Below the pieces are notes generated by a model, which was given only the letters and a program-made list of their open reading frames with translations, did no database searches and was not told the origin of the DNA. Source: Coniochaeta sp. PMI_546 (lineage: Eukaryota > Ascomycota > Sordariomycetes > Coniochaetales > Coniochaetaceae). Taken from it: 64,000 nucleotides of DNA. Every line of letters starts with the position of its first letter. The stretch's first letter is position 1. Location of the stretch: assembly GCA_021432605.1 (NCBI GenBank), contig MU271145.1:2790001-2854000 (forward strand), written 5' to 3'. Positions 34,254-45,803 of the stretch are shown here, in pieces. A program made the position numbers and the translations under genes.

Positions 34254-36950
34254 CTAAAGCCTCCGCGGCACCCCCTCCCGACCGGTGACGTACCGCCGAT
34301 CGTGCGGCACGCACCCCTTGGAGGGGTGCGCGGGGCGCTCGGCCTCGTCATCCTGCCGCTCGAAGCGGGCGGCCCAGAACTCAGGCGTCTTCTCCTCCTC
34401 CTTCTCCTCCTTCTCCTTCTCCTTCTCCTTCTCGGCCCGAGGGGCGTTGGGGTGGTCGGCCAGGCTGGCCAGGCCTGCCGCCGGAGCGGGGGCGGGGAAG
34501 GGGAAGAGGCTGATGCCCGGGATGGGCGGGTTGGTGGTGGTGGTGCCGGCTTGGTCGGCGGCGGGGGCGGGAGGGAGGTTGGTGGTGGAGGTGGGGAGGG
34601 CGGGCTCGGCATCGGCGTCGGACTCGGGGTGGGGCGAGACGGCCCTGCCCTTGCCCTTCTTGTCTTTCTTTGCCTTCTTGGCCTTCTTCTTGCCCTTCTT
34701 GGGCTGCTCCTCCTCCTTCTTCTTCTCTTCCTCGTCCTCCTCCGCCTCGGAGTCGGGCTCGGCGGCCTTCTCCTCGGCCTCGGCCTCGGCCTCCTCCTTC
34801 TTGCCCTTGGCCTTCTTCTTCTTCTTCTTGCCCTTGCCCTTCTTCTTGGGCTTGGACTCGGCCGGCACGTACTCCTCCGGCATCTCCACCTCCTCGTAGT
34901 CGGTCAGCTCGTCGGTGTCCGGGTAGAAGATCCTGGCCTTGATGGCCCGCGAGAGCCAGGTGGCGGCCATCTGCTCGGCCTGGACGAGGGTGTGGTTGAC
35001 CGACTCCATCAGCTTGGAGGCCTCGTCGAAGTCGGCCAGGATCTGGGCCGCGTTGGCCGGCACGGTGGCGGAGGAGGCGGCCGTCTGGGCCTGCTCTCTG
35101 GCCTCCTTGGCCATGATCTTGACCATCTTCTTGGTCGTGTGGATGACCAGGGTCGCGAGGTGCATGGTCGACATGAAGTGGTTGCCCCACGGGAGGATGC
35201 CGAAGGCCTGCAGGACGTGGGGTTTGTGATCCCGGAGCTTGAGGTTGGCGGCCGGGTTGGGCGGGAAGATGGGTGCGTTTGGGTCGAGTGTCGCCTCTCC
35301 CTTCTTGATCATCTCGGCCTCCTCTTGGCGGATCGCGTACCACTTGACGTGGAGCGCCAGGTTGTAGCCGTACCAGGCCAGGGCTTCCACGAACTTGTTG
35401 CGCTCCGAGATGGTCATGGAGTAGTAGTACTCCCAGAACTCGCTCCAGGTCTCGCCCTCTGACAGAACGGGGTGGGCGGGGACGTAGCCGTAGTCGATGT
35501 CTGGCACTGCCGCGTCCTCCTCGTCCTCGGCCTGCTCGTCCTGCTCCCACATGACAGCCGCGTCGACTGCGTTGACGCCGTTCATCTCGCGCAGGTGGTC
35601 GAGCTCGATCTCCTCCTCCTGACGCTTGAGGTATTGCTTGAAGATGTCGTTGCGCTCTTTCTTGCTCAAGAAGCCAAGCTTCTCCTTGATGCGACGCATC
35701 AGACTCGCCTCAGGGTCGGCTCTGAACTCCAGAAGGGCATAGTAGTTATCCTCGTCATCCTCCTCGACATTGCTGTAATCGGGAGCAACACAAAGACTCT
35801 CGGTCGGTCGCGGCCAGACACTTCGTCTCCAGCCCATCTCTATGTCGAGCACCGCACCACCAGGCGAGAACCAATTGGTCATCTCGTGGGGCTTGACGGC
35901 GCCGGGGTTGGTGGCGGGAGTCAAAACGGTCGAGTCCTCACCGGACAGGACGCGGTAGACGGGGTCCATTGCTCCAATTAGCAGATCGGAGGTGGCGTAG
36001 TGGTGGATCCAGGTCTCTGTCTTAGGACGTGGGATGTGGATTGCACCGAAGTGAGAGACGATGTGTCGGTAGGCCTGGTTAGATGGATAGCAGACGCCGA
36101 CTGTGGTGATGCTGTAGGTGGGTTTGACGGGCGGTGCGAAGGAGTTAAGGTGGAATTCGCAGACAGCAGGGTCAAGCCTGAGGTGATGGTATTGCTGATG
36201 AGGAAAGTCAGTCAAGCTGAAGAGAGAAGTTGTGATGCTGCTTCAAGAAATAAGAAATATGAAGCTTGGAGAAGAGGTGCTTGGAGTGTGGGTTGGACAG
36301 GAATGGTGAGGAACAAGTTGTGACGCGAGTATGAACGCGAGGAGGAGAGTTTCGCGGGGCAGCAGCTTTCAGAAGAAACGGAAACCCTCCAACGCAAACT
36401 AATGGGCGTGAGGTGAGGTACGGTATAGGTGCGAATACCGATAAGGGGGGATGTCAACACGTGCGGTCGATAGGGGAAACCAGTTTCGCCTAAGCCCTCA
36501 GCTACTTCCCCCGTGGGCCAAAATTCATGGAAGCAAGAGCAAGGAAGTCATGTGCTGTTCACTCACCATAATGTCCAACTCCTTAGGCTCATCGGCTGTC
36601 TCTCTGGCAATCCACCTCTTGTATTCCAGACACCTCTTCATCACGGAGACGATATAGAAGTTCTCGATCAAGACGACCCAAGTCCAGAATCCCATGCGTT
36701 TAAAGAACACAGTGTGGTAGGGGAACTTCTTATGCAGATAGCGGATGATCTTCATGAAGTGGTAATGATATCGGATGTTAGGCGCTGCTGTCTTGACGAA
36801 CGAGGTGTCGCCCTCGACGAGTGCGCGATATGCTGCGAAGAGGCCACTGTATGACCCGTGGGTTTTGATGAAGTCGGCTGCAAGTTCGTCCGCTGCTGGC
36901 TTGAGCCTTCTGATGACTACCTGCCATGACATTGTGGCTGTGATGAGCAT
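34254..36950 (-). CDS. protein of unknown function with a long Lys/Glu-rich C-terminal region
   Basis: Proposed exons are 36950..36567 and 36194..34254, joined by an unusually long 372-nt intron (GTGAGT donor, CATCAG acceptor), giving 774 residues. Exon 1 (SWQVVIRRLKPAADEL) contains a hydrophobic helix around FWTWVVLIENFYIVSV. Exon 2 has a folded-looking N-terminal region (TNWFSPGGAVLDIEMGWRR, then FREADPEASLMRRIKEKLG-like charged helices) and a helical middle (HKPHVLQAFGILPWGNHFM). Its last 200 residues are low in complexity: Lys-rich blocks (KKKGKGKKKKKKAKGKK), acidic blocks and Pro-rich spacers. I do not recognise the family. Another ATG at 36932 (MSWQ) has an equally good fungal start context. 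The two exons could instead belong to separate genes, because the gap is rich in promoter-like pyrimidine tracts. Confidence 0.6.
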
Positions 36951-39318
36951 TTTGCCGTGAATATGATGGGTGATTTGGGTTGAATGTGAGTTCGGCAAAT
37001 CTGAGGCTGTTCTGCGTCTCGACTTGATAAAAGCTGACTTGACTCCAGTGTTGTATGAACTGAAATCTCTTTCGGACCCAGTGCTTCACTCTTGGTAAAG
37101 GTTAGGAGAAGAGCGTCTTGGGGATCGGGGCTTGAGAGAGTGAGAAATCAACGGCAAGGTTTTGACTCTCGATGATGGTGAACACCTCAAAGAAATCACT
37201 GCTGCCAGGACTGGTAGTCGAGAACAGTGATGCGGCCCTCGTGACAGCAGGAGAGAGTCGAGCCTTGCTGCGCACCAGCCTGAATTGCTACTGAGTGGTA
37301 GAAAGACGAGCGGCTTCAAAGACCAGAGAGAATAATGATGGTTTATCTGTGAGCAGATAAAATGATGAGCCCTGCTGGAAATGTGCGTGAAGCTGGGAGA
37401 GTGGAAAGGCTGCGAGGTTGTGGGCAGTGGGAAAAGTGAGGAGAGTTGGGAGTGCGAGAAAGTTAGGACTTGTGGAAGATGAACAGAAGAAGGGGAGAAA
37501 TTTGAAGGGTCAAACAAGAGCTTGAAGACATCGAGACCCACGAGGAGTCCAGAAACTCGTGGGGAATACTGCTCGCTAGGCTCCGATACCTAAAGCACCG
37601 CTTAGTCGGCGCCGAGAGGCCCGGGCCAGCGTGGCCGGGGGTCTGTTGTTCGGATGCCGGCGGACCCTGGCAGTCGGCAGCAGTCGACCATGCCAACCGG
37701 GCTGCCAGCACACATCACAGAAATTGGACATCCTCATATCGATATAGAAGGGACATTCAGGAGGCATTGTCTTCCCAGGATTGAAAATATCAGGCACGGG
37801 TAAAGGGCTTAAAGAAGGACTATGTATTCAGGGGCCACAGGCAGATGTGCAGATGGGTTTATTATCTTGCACGCTTGTCAGAGCATTGTCTCTGAGGGCT
37901 TGAGTACCGCGTAATTACATGAAGGGCTCAGTGGGCACAGGACAAATAATAGTCTGAAGTTCACCACAGCGAAGGCAAGATTTGCCATTGATGCATGCGT
38001 ATTGACAACCACGACCAGACACAGGGTGGCATAGAGTTTAAAGGTTGTCTTTTATGTTACTGAATAAGAAGTACAGCACATAAAGACTTAACACTCACCT
38101 ATCTCATATGCTTGTTTTTCAGCTCACTTGACAGCCTTTCTTCATCCTTTGACACTTGTGTGAATATATGTCGTGTACAGTGGCCTCGCAGACCATTAGA
38201 CCCATGTGTGGTCATCAATAACATGATAATTTGTTTCATCCGTAGAAGGCGCGATTTCGACAAATCTGATGTTTCGAATGAAAGAAAGCCCATGTTCAGC
38301 ATAGTGCCTTTGCCCAGTTAATCGAGGAAATAGGTAAGTGATGCCAATAAGCGCGAGACATACTGAAGAATGAGCCGAATATGCCATGACACTAGGTCTA
38401 GGACTAGACTCTAAGCTATGCTTGCCCCTTTGGGTCAACGCGCTCCTCCACTGCTGTGGGGGAACGCTTCATTCTTCCTAGTTGCACGATCCAAGCCGTC
38501 AGTATGCCGATATGCTCTCTGTGATACTACCTGCAGATTCGTGCCGAGGTATGTGCACGAAATCACTCCACTTCTAGAATCCATATGATGGAAGTTAAGA
38601 AGCATACAGTAGAGTCAAGTAGGTAACAAGTATAGAAGTTGAAGTCATGGGTCCTAATAAGGTTAGTCCCAACATGGAGTTGACTAGGTTACACTAGCGT
38701 CCGATAAGCGAGCCGATCAGACTAAGGTAGTCTATGTTGTATCTCGACTACCTACCTCTCTCGCTTCCTCCACTTCCGCTGCATCAACATCATGCCAAGC
38801 TCGCCGTGACTAAGAATTGCTGAGAGCAACAGGGGAATAATTCATAACAAGATTGTAAAGAAAGACGATGGCATCGAACCCGGAAACCGAGCCATGAACA
38901 ATTTCCCCCAAGGGTCGGGCCTGTTACATCCCGTCCCCCACGGGGTAGTCGCACGGACAGACTCCAGACCTCATGGCCACGCCGACCATGGTTGCATAAC
39001 CCCCAACCCAGTTGCAGGGGAAGCAGTGGCAAGGTTGCCATACGGAATATATGGCAGTCTTAACCGGGACACGGCGCCAGTTCAGGTCCGTGTCGACAAG
39101 GAATGCATAGTGTAGGTAGACGAGACCGTGTCTGATCGACAAGGTGTCGGCGACACCTCCCCCCTGATCCACGTGGTCGCCTGCCCACCTGCCATGAGGA
39201 CCGAGTCCATCCCCATGCATACCTATATCAATCTTGCCTACCAGTAGTGATCTTTTGCATTTTTGAACCCACCTTTTTATCATTGCTTCATGACCTGTAT
39301 CTTTCTAGTCCTAAGCAA
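36951..39318. other. 2.4-kb intergenic region, no gene seen
   Basis: The left part carries pyrimidine-rich sequence (minus strand, about 37.1-37.5 kb) typical of a fungal promoter or 5' untranslated region. Short open frames near 37.5-37.8 kb (-) have no recognisable features. Confidence 0.45.
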
Positions 39319-40533
39319 ATGGATGGCCTGACGTGTTACGAGGTCAACGGCGTGGAAGCCTGCATACAGGGACCAGCGGACGTAGGCCCATACCTGCTAC
39401 GCGTAATATGGGTTCTGGCTGGTCTCTCAGGGCTGTTTCTGGCGTTGCGGTTATACTCCAAACTATGGCGGCGGCGACCGCTCTGGTGGGATGATTGCTT
39501 CCTCATAGCTGCTTGGGTAAGTTGCAACCCGATACGTGACACGGCAAGCTACAGTCGGTTGAAATCTGCTTCAGCCGATAAACTAACGAAGCTGTCATCC
39601 AGCTCTCCCTCCTCATCTCGGTAGCAATCCAGACAGCTGGCGTCAGCCACGGCCTCGGCATGCATTACGTCGCCATGACCGAGGAGCAGAAGTCTTATGT
39701 CGCCCTGTTGTCTATCTCCGCAGGGTTCGGCTCCATTCTCGCCACAGCCTGGAGCAAGATTGCCTTCGCAATGTCTTTGTTGCGCATATCGACGGGGCGG
39801 GTCAGACTCGTGGTTTGGCTCATCATCATATCGACAAATATTGTGTTTGGTGCCAACGGCCTGATACAGTGGATACAATGCTGGCCAGTAGCGAAGGCGT
39901 GGGACTGGTATCTTGAGGGTTCGTGTTGGCCGAGTGCAATCGTTCAGGACATCAATACCGCCGTGGCTGGTTAGTGAAGACATGCTAGTTCCCTTTTGAA
40001 CGATAAGATACTGACGTATCACAGCCTTTTCCGGTACGATGGACATCACACTTGCCATACTCCCTTGGAAGATCGTCTGGCTAGTCGCAATCAACAAGAA
40101 AGAGAAGATTGGCGCGCTGCTAGCCATGAGCATGGGCGTTTTGTAAGGTTTTCTGACTCCCAAATCTATTCTTTCCCCGAGCTAACCATTTGGCAACAGC
40201 GCCGGCGCCATGGCCTTCCTCAAGATCAGGACCCTCTACACGATCGGAAACGACAACACTACGACAGTGGACCTTTTCATCTTTGGCACAGCCGAGCCAG
40301 CCACGGCAATCATGGCCGCGTCCATACCTGTCCTGCGGGCCCTGATCAGGCGAGGGGACGAGTCCAGACAGGCGCAATTCATACAGCTTGACGACGAGAA
40401 GCTCGAGGCTGCGACGCCGACGGATGAGGAGAAGTATGCCGCTACTCCGTACCCGGGCACGCTCCCTCTCGGCCATCTCGACGAGGACGAGACGTGGGAG
40501 CCGAAGATTCGGGGGGTCGAAAAGCTGCAGTAA
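39319..40533 (+). CDS. rhodopsin-domain (Pth11/SAT4-like) integral membrane protein
   Basis: Four exons, 39319..39516, 39603..39969, 40025..40142 and 40200..40533 (introns of 86, 55 and 57 nt), 338 residues. About seven hydrophobic segments are visible, starting with VIWVLAGLSGLFLALRLYSKL, then DDCFLIAAWLSLLISVAIQ, IVFGANGLIQWIQCWP and GTMDITLAILPWKIVW. The diagnostic features of the fungal rhodopsin-domain family are present: LR-Y-SK after helix 1, WWDDCFL, QCWP-AKAWD before SC, and D-LA-LPW-I. The C-terminal tail is acidic and cytoplasmic. Relatives include Pth11-class GPCR-like proteins, but there is no N-terminal CFEM domain here, only two cysteines (C7, C17). A membrane-receptor role is possible; the ligand is unknown. 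The next gene, for a chitin deacetylase, is convergent. Confidence 0.88.
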
Positions 40534-41048
40534 TTTCCAATGCGCAGCTCCCGAATTTGTAACTGCACTTCTGTACTCGGTTTTTTTTCTTACTGTATTC
40601 TATTCACTGCATCTTTGGTCTGCATTTTATTCTTCTTATCGTTTCTTTTCTGCTTTTCACTCTAAAGGTTGAGCGGGCATCGGCAAAGCATTACTCGGGA
40701 TTTGAATAACGGAGAGGCGAGCCGCTCGCTGAGAGGGTTACGTGCCGACACCCGGGGGCGATCAAACGTAGCCGAAGTGGCTCGAGGTTCAGATGACTTT
40801 TGGCATGGACGGGCGGATCACACCACCAGCAGAAAGATCTACATCGGCAAGAATCCTTTATCCATAGTCCTTCCTGGCGCAGGAGACTGAGCCAGCATTT
40901 CGTACCTAATGCAAAATGTAAAATAATATGCAGTAAGTAATGCTCTATACAAAGCTGCCTCGGAATATACAACACGGCCAATCAATATATACTAGCACTT
41001 TTTTCGCCCTTTTCTTCTTCTTTTTCGACCATCTTTCATCATTTCACA
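40534..41048. other. convergent 3' flanks
   Basis: 515 bp between the rhodopsin-domain gene and the chitin deacetylase gene. T-rich stretches near 40580-40660 fit the 3' end of the first gene. No coding feature is seen. Confidence 0.5.
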
Positions 41049-43236
41049 TCAGAGACAGGCCCCAAAGTCACTCTGGCACCCCAAGATAGCGAGACAGAGC
41101 AGCGTGCTGTCCACGCACGTGTTGGAGACGGAACAGCACTTGCCGAACGAGGTGCCGGCGCACGTCGCCCCGTTGGCTTGCCCGCACTGGCCGTCTGTGC
41201 TGATGGGTGTGCCGCCGGAGGGCGACGTAGGGGTCGGTGTGGGCGTGCGGGTTGAGGTTGTCGTTCGTGTGGTCGGGGTGGAGGTCGGGGTCGGAATGAC
41301 GGTTGTGGGAGGGGTTGTCGAGGTTGGTGCCGGGGTCGAGCTTGGGATGGGCGAGGTGCTACTTGTTCCCCCTGAATTGTGTTAGTGGATCATCACGCAA
41401 TATATCGCGTTGCAAAGGAGAAGGAGATGTGGACAGATTGGTGGTGCGACGAGAAGTTGACGGCGAGCCAACTGTTGGGGGTGTCAGTGTTGAGGAGCCA
41501 GTATCCTAGTGAAGACCGCGAGGTGGTGATTGCGGTACGCAGATCGAGCGCTCACAACTGTGCTGTTACCGTGAAGCTCAGTGCTAGGAGCCTGAAGAAA
41601 GGCACAATTCGGAGGGGAGGTGATCGGTCTGCCGGGCGTGCGCGGTAGGATTCGGGCCAGGCCCACGAAGTGTAGACGGTAGGTGAGCAATAAGATCCCA
41701 ATGGTGTCGTCGGTGCCTCCCCATTCCATCGATGCGCGTCGTGCCGTACAGCGTATCTGCTGTGCCGCTCTCCACGATAATACGAGGCCAGGAATTCAAT
41801 TTTCAAGAACCAGACGTGGGCGACCTTCACACAGCTAGAAACTAAACACAGAGAAGGAGGAAACTAACCCACCAGGTCCAGCACGATACCAATTCGCCTC
41901 CGGGTCGCCCAGGCATTGACCCACGGTCACACTCTTGTAGCCGTGCTTGAAGAGAGAGGCCAGCATGTAGTCGGTCAGGTTATAAACAGTCTGGTAGTGG
42001 ATGTCGTGCTCGATGTTCAGAAAGCTGTCCGTCTTGACGTTGGAAGGGTTGATGGCCTTGTCCCAGATGTTCTTGGAGGTCTGGATCAGCTTCGGGTCGT
42101 CCATCAGGTAGCCCTGCGTGTCGAGGTCGAAGTAGATGGCGTGGTAGCCTAGGACCGAGAGGATGTTCTGGCAGTTCTTGGCGCAGATGGAGTATGGAGG
42201 TCTGTGGTGCGATGTTAAAGGGGTGACCACGAGATGGGAGAATGGGGGAAAGCGAACCTCATGTACGTCGGGAAGAAGCCGAGGATCGAGTTGAAGGCGA
42301 TCTCGTTCCAGATCATCTGGTTTGTGAACTGGTTGTTTGTCAAGGCGCTTGCGTTCTCGTGGGACCAGGTGTGGCTGGCGATCTGGTGGCCCTCTGCGTG
42401 CATGCGCTGCAACCTGTAAGTGTGTGTCTTGATGGGACTAGCTGTGTTAGAGGGGCACGAACCCGGATGATAGCCGGGTATGGTGTTGACGGGTCGTTGA
42501 TCATCCCCTTTCCGATGTTGTTGCCCGTGATGAAGAACGTAGCCCTCGCGCCGTAGCTCTAGATCATGGCATTAGCAAAGATCGAAGATGCCAGTATGCG
42601 ACGATGTCACTGACCTTGAACTTGTCGAGGAGGTCGTTTGTGTAGAGGTATGGACCGTCGTCGAACGTGATGGCTATTTCGCCGGCGTTGACACAGTCGT
42701 AGATGCCAGCCCCGGCGATAAGCACATTGCCCAGCTTCGGTCGCGGTATGGAGGAAGTGTCCAGGCCCGAAGGCTTCTTGTTCTGAGCACATGGCAATGT
42801 CAGTAACCTTAACCCTCAAATCCAGGTGAGCATCACGGCGTACCCCGTCGCATGCAGGCCCATAGTTGATCTGGCAGTCGGGAGAGGTACAATAATCCGA
42901 CCCCTTTCCACACCATCTATTCGCATGTCAGGGGTTATTCTTGACAGGAAAGGCGAAAGGGGCATAATACCCCTCTGATGAGCAGCAATAGCCCACAGCA
43001 CAGCTACCATAGCCCTTTCCGCACTGCCCATTGGTGTTTGACTGCCGCTTCTCAGACTTCGACCGCTTCTCAACGTGGGCATGCTCGACTGGTAGTGGTC
43101 TGGCCAGTTCGGGTATATGGCGGGCCCTCATGTCAGAGAGGAACCTCCTGCCTCCCACGATCCTAGGTATTGGGAGGTCGCCATGGGCAGCTACTAGCCC
43201 ACATGAAGCGGCAGTCAGAGCTAAAAACCACTTCAT
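41049..43236 (-). CDS. secreted chitin deacetylase (polysaccharide deacetylase) flanked by two CBM18 modules
   Basis: Seven exons: 43236..42971, 42916..42844, 42782..42615, 42558..42463, 42406..42258, 42201..41873 and 41371..41049; 467 residues. A signal peptide (MKWFLALTAASCGLVAA) and a KR-rich propeptide-like stretch precede an intact eight-cysteine CBM18 (QCGKGYGSC ... CCSSEGWCGKGSDYC). The carbohydrate esterase 4 (NodB) catalytic domain shows TFDDGP (catalytic base and metal Asp), HTWSH (metal His), RPPYS and an IEHDIH motif, with FDLDTQGY replacing the usual NLDTxDW-type motif. A Pro/Thr-rich linker leads to a second eight-cysteine CBM18-like module at the C-terminus that lacks the usual aromatic sugar-binding positions (SVSNTC). 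Family role: deacetylating chitin to chitosan in walls, which can also mask hyphae from plant chitinases. The last intron is 501 nt, far longer than the others. Confidence 0.9.
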
Positions 43237-45803
43237 ACTGGATCAGGGTATATATAGTAAGGTGCGGGCAAGCGCAAGGAAGGGGTGGTGGGAGGATAGT
43301 TGTATATATGTACGCATAAGCACACCCTCAACCCGTGTAATGGTATGACTATGTGAGCGACCGCGTGGCCCAACTATAGGCTAATGGATGAGAAGAGCAT
43401 GGAACAGGACTTGGCAGCTAACACAAGGGGACGGAAAAGGTCTTCTAGAAGAGAGACACGAGACCCTTATACTCCGGGTTCGGAATGGATGAAGGGGACC
43501 AAGAGAGAGAGTGACTACACCCCAGAATAAAAAAGAAACGACAGAAGCAGGGTAGGTCGGAAGATATATGATCTGCGATACCACCTGGTCGGGAAACCCT
43601 GCCAAGACCTGCTACCCCATATTGCGTGGACGGCAGAGCGACGTTGGATCCAGGCTTTGCCCAGACTTTGAAGAAGGGTGACATGCAGACGGAGGCTCGA
43701 GTAGATGCATTGGCGATGACACTGTTGCCTCGCTAAAGAAAAAACTTGAGGCAACGACATCAGCAAGGAGAGCTAGTACGTGTCCGCTCTTCCACGGAAC
43801 AAGCACGGGTATGGTGGCGTATACCTCTCATAGTAGGCTAATAAGCTCGTGTGTACTCGTGGGTTGTAATGTCCCAGATGTTTCTCGTGTCTGGCACAAT
43901 CGAGACGGCTATGCTTCCCATTTCCGTCCGAGGTGGCTTAACAGACGTGGGCTCTGCCATCCACAGTGGCAGTCTCGGTCGGTGCCTTGTTCTCTTGCTG
44001 TGTGTAAGCTGCCTCGTAGGACATATATTGAAGATACAAGCAGCAATAATCATGCGGGCCGGTCCTGACCAAGGATTGGTGATGCACTCGGCTTTGAGTG
44101 CCGGCCATGATTGTATGACGATCAAGCTGCGGTTTGGGGAAGGCTCAATATGTTCTATACAACAAGATCAGACGCGCTGGTGTGTAACCAACAGACCCTC
44201 GTCGAATCGTGGGTACATGAATTGTGCCCGCTTGGATGAGAGAAAGAAGCAGATACAATAGAGCCAATGATGCATGTCAGTAAGGTCAAGGTGCCATAGA
44301 CGATGTTCCGACCAGCCTCTACGATCCTGAAGACAGTATGAACAGCCAATCGGGCCTGGAGATACTTGAGCCAGGGGCGAGGTACGAGGACACATGAAAA
44401 TTGATTGCTTGCGTAGCCAGGTTGCATGCTTGTCCGCACGGCCGGAAGAGGTCTCTCCAAATGCCAAGAGTCAGCTCGAGGGCGATCAGCCGCACGGAGG
44501 AAGGATGTTTCGCTTCCGGCAGATCTGGATCTTATGATTGTCGTTAGTCATGAGACTTGCTACCAGATGGGCCATAGATGTCAATTGAATTTCTTGTCCA
44601 GGAGTTACGAAGTGAGGTGTCTCGACATCCTCGTTCTTTTCGAATGTCGATGTAAAGGACACTTGGATTCTGCATGGCAAGAAGCATCCCAGACAGAATT
44701 AAGACAAGGGTGTTGTTAATTGGGAGATGGAGGTAACGTGCGAGCGCAGTAAGAATCAGGTCGACCTATTCCGGCTGATATGAAAAAGTCTGGAAGCGGA
44801 CAGAAAGGAGCCGGAGCAGAAGGCAAGAGTATGAGAGGTAGAATGCGGAGAGCATGCAACATTTAACTGCAATATAAATTGAGGGCAATATAGGCCCTGG
44901 CCGCACGCATACGTAAGGCTCGATGAGGTGATGAAGATCGTCTGCGTCTGAAGCGACCAAAGAGGTGTTTTTCCTTGTGGTCTACGATCTCGCATATGGA
45001 TCTGTAGATGGGTGTACCGTCCTTGACGATGAGATTCTGGGGTAGTTGGTATTCTAAGTAGAGATGCTCCCCAACCTTCAGTTCATCTTCCTCGCAGAAG
45101 CAGACAGTACCATGATTTGCGGTTATGGGGATGAAGAACAAAAAGGAAACCACATTGATCAGAATAATCCAATGTGACCTTGCCTCGCGGATATCAGGAA
45201 GATAATCAACCCGCCAGCAGCTTCCAAGACGCATCGACTACAATCCGCAAGACATTCTTGAACTGTCCAGAAAATAAATGTCGCTTGCTCATTGCGGCTT
45301 TCGGCACGCACTTCAAACATCCGATTCTCATACCCGCTCTCCATCATCTCATCTCGCCGGCATGTCTCAGGCCGAGCACGCCGGAGTCACCTCGTGATAG
45401 TCTGCATGGTGGTGCCAAGAAATCTCCCGGACGGGTTACTGATCCCTAGTCCTCCCAAGTATTTCCGGGAACCGGATCCGCCAATTTGAGCGTCGAGCTT
45501 CTCGTCACGTCCGTATCCTCTGAAAGAAGACCGAGAGAAAGACACTGAGGTTCGTCGTCATCATGCCTTTAATTTGTGCGATGCGCTGCAGCTAATATAA
45601 ATATGCTCCTTGCCGTTGTACCGAAACTCCACGTGCTCGCCGGGCACGCCCACACCCAAACCAGAGCCAAGAGACAAGAAGGAAACATAAGGTAGTGTAC
45701 AGAACCTGTTCGGTGGTAACGTGTCATAGCAGGATACCGATTCCTCTTGGATACTCGCGAGGATTCTTTTTGCCCCCGTAGCATTTCCTCTTTTTGGGTC
45801 CAC
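43237..45803. other. 2.6-kb intergenic region with one doubtful small ORF
   Basis: The chitin deacetylase promoter lies at the left (TATATATAG at 43248-43256, just before the ATG). Apart from the small minus-strand frame near 44.9-45.2 kb listed separately, nothing supports a gene. Confidence 0.45.
44863..45234 (-). CDS. doubtful small ORF with one hydrophobic segment
   Basis: An ATG-started frame of 123 codons with a hydrophobic segment (WIILINVVSFLFFIPIT, about residues 22-38), two nearby cysteines (CFC) and a well-mixed polar middle (DELKVGEHLYLEYQLPQNL) that looks more protein-like than its surroundings. The end is basic and serine-rich. It could be a small membrane or secreted protein, a remnant of a larger gene, or chance. 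No family is recognised and no promoter or splice signal strengthens it. Confidence 0.2.
   Translation of the reverse strand: MRLGSCWRVDYLPDIREARSHWIILINVVSFLFFIPITANHGTVCFCEEDELKVGEHLYLEYQLPQNLIVKDGTPIYRSICEIVDHKEKHLFGRFRRRRSSSPHRALRMRAARAYIALNLYCS

Noticed and set aside
34302-35550. Two other long open frames (386 and 389 codons), one on each strand, overlapping the Lys/Glu-rich gene
   Set aside because: They arise because that gene has G or C at nearly all third codon positions and repetitive Lys/Glu codons; their products are Gly/Leu- or Arg/Gly-rich noise without domains.
38861-38900. Second tRNA-like GGTTCGA box
   Set aside because: The T stem does not pair and no cloverleaf can be built.
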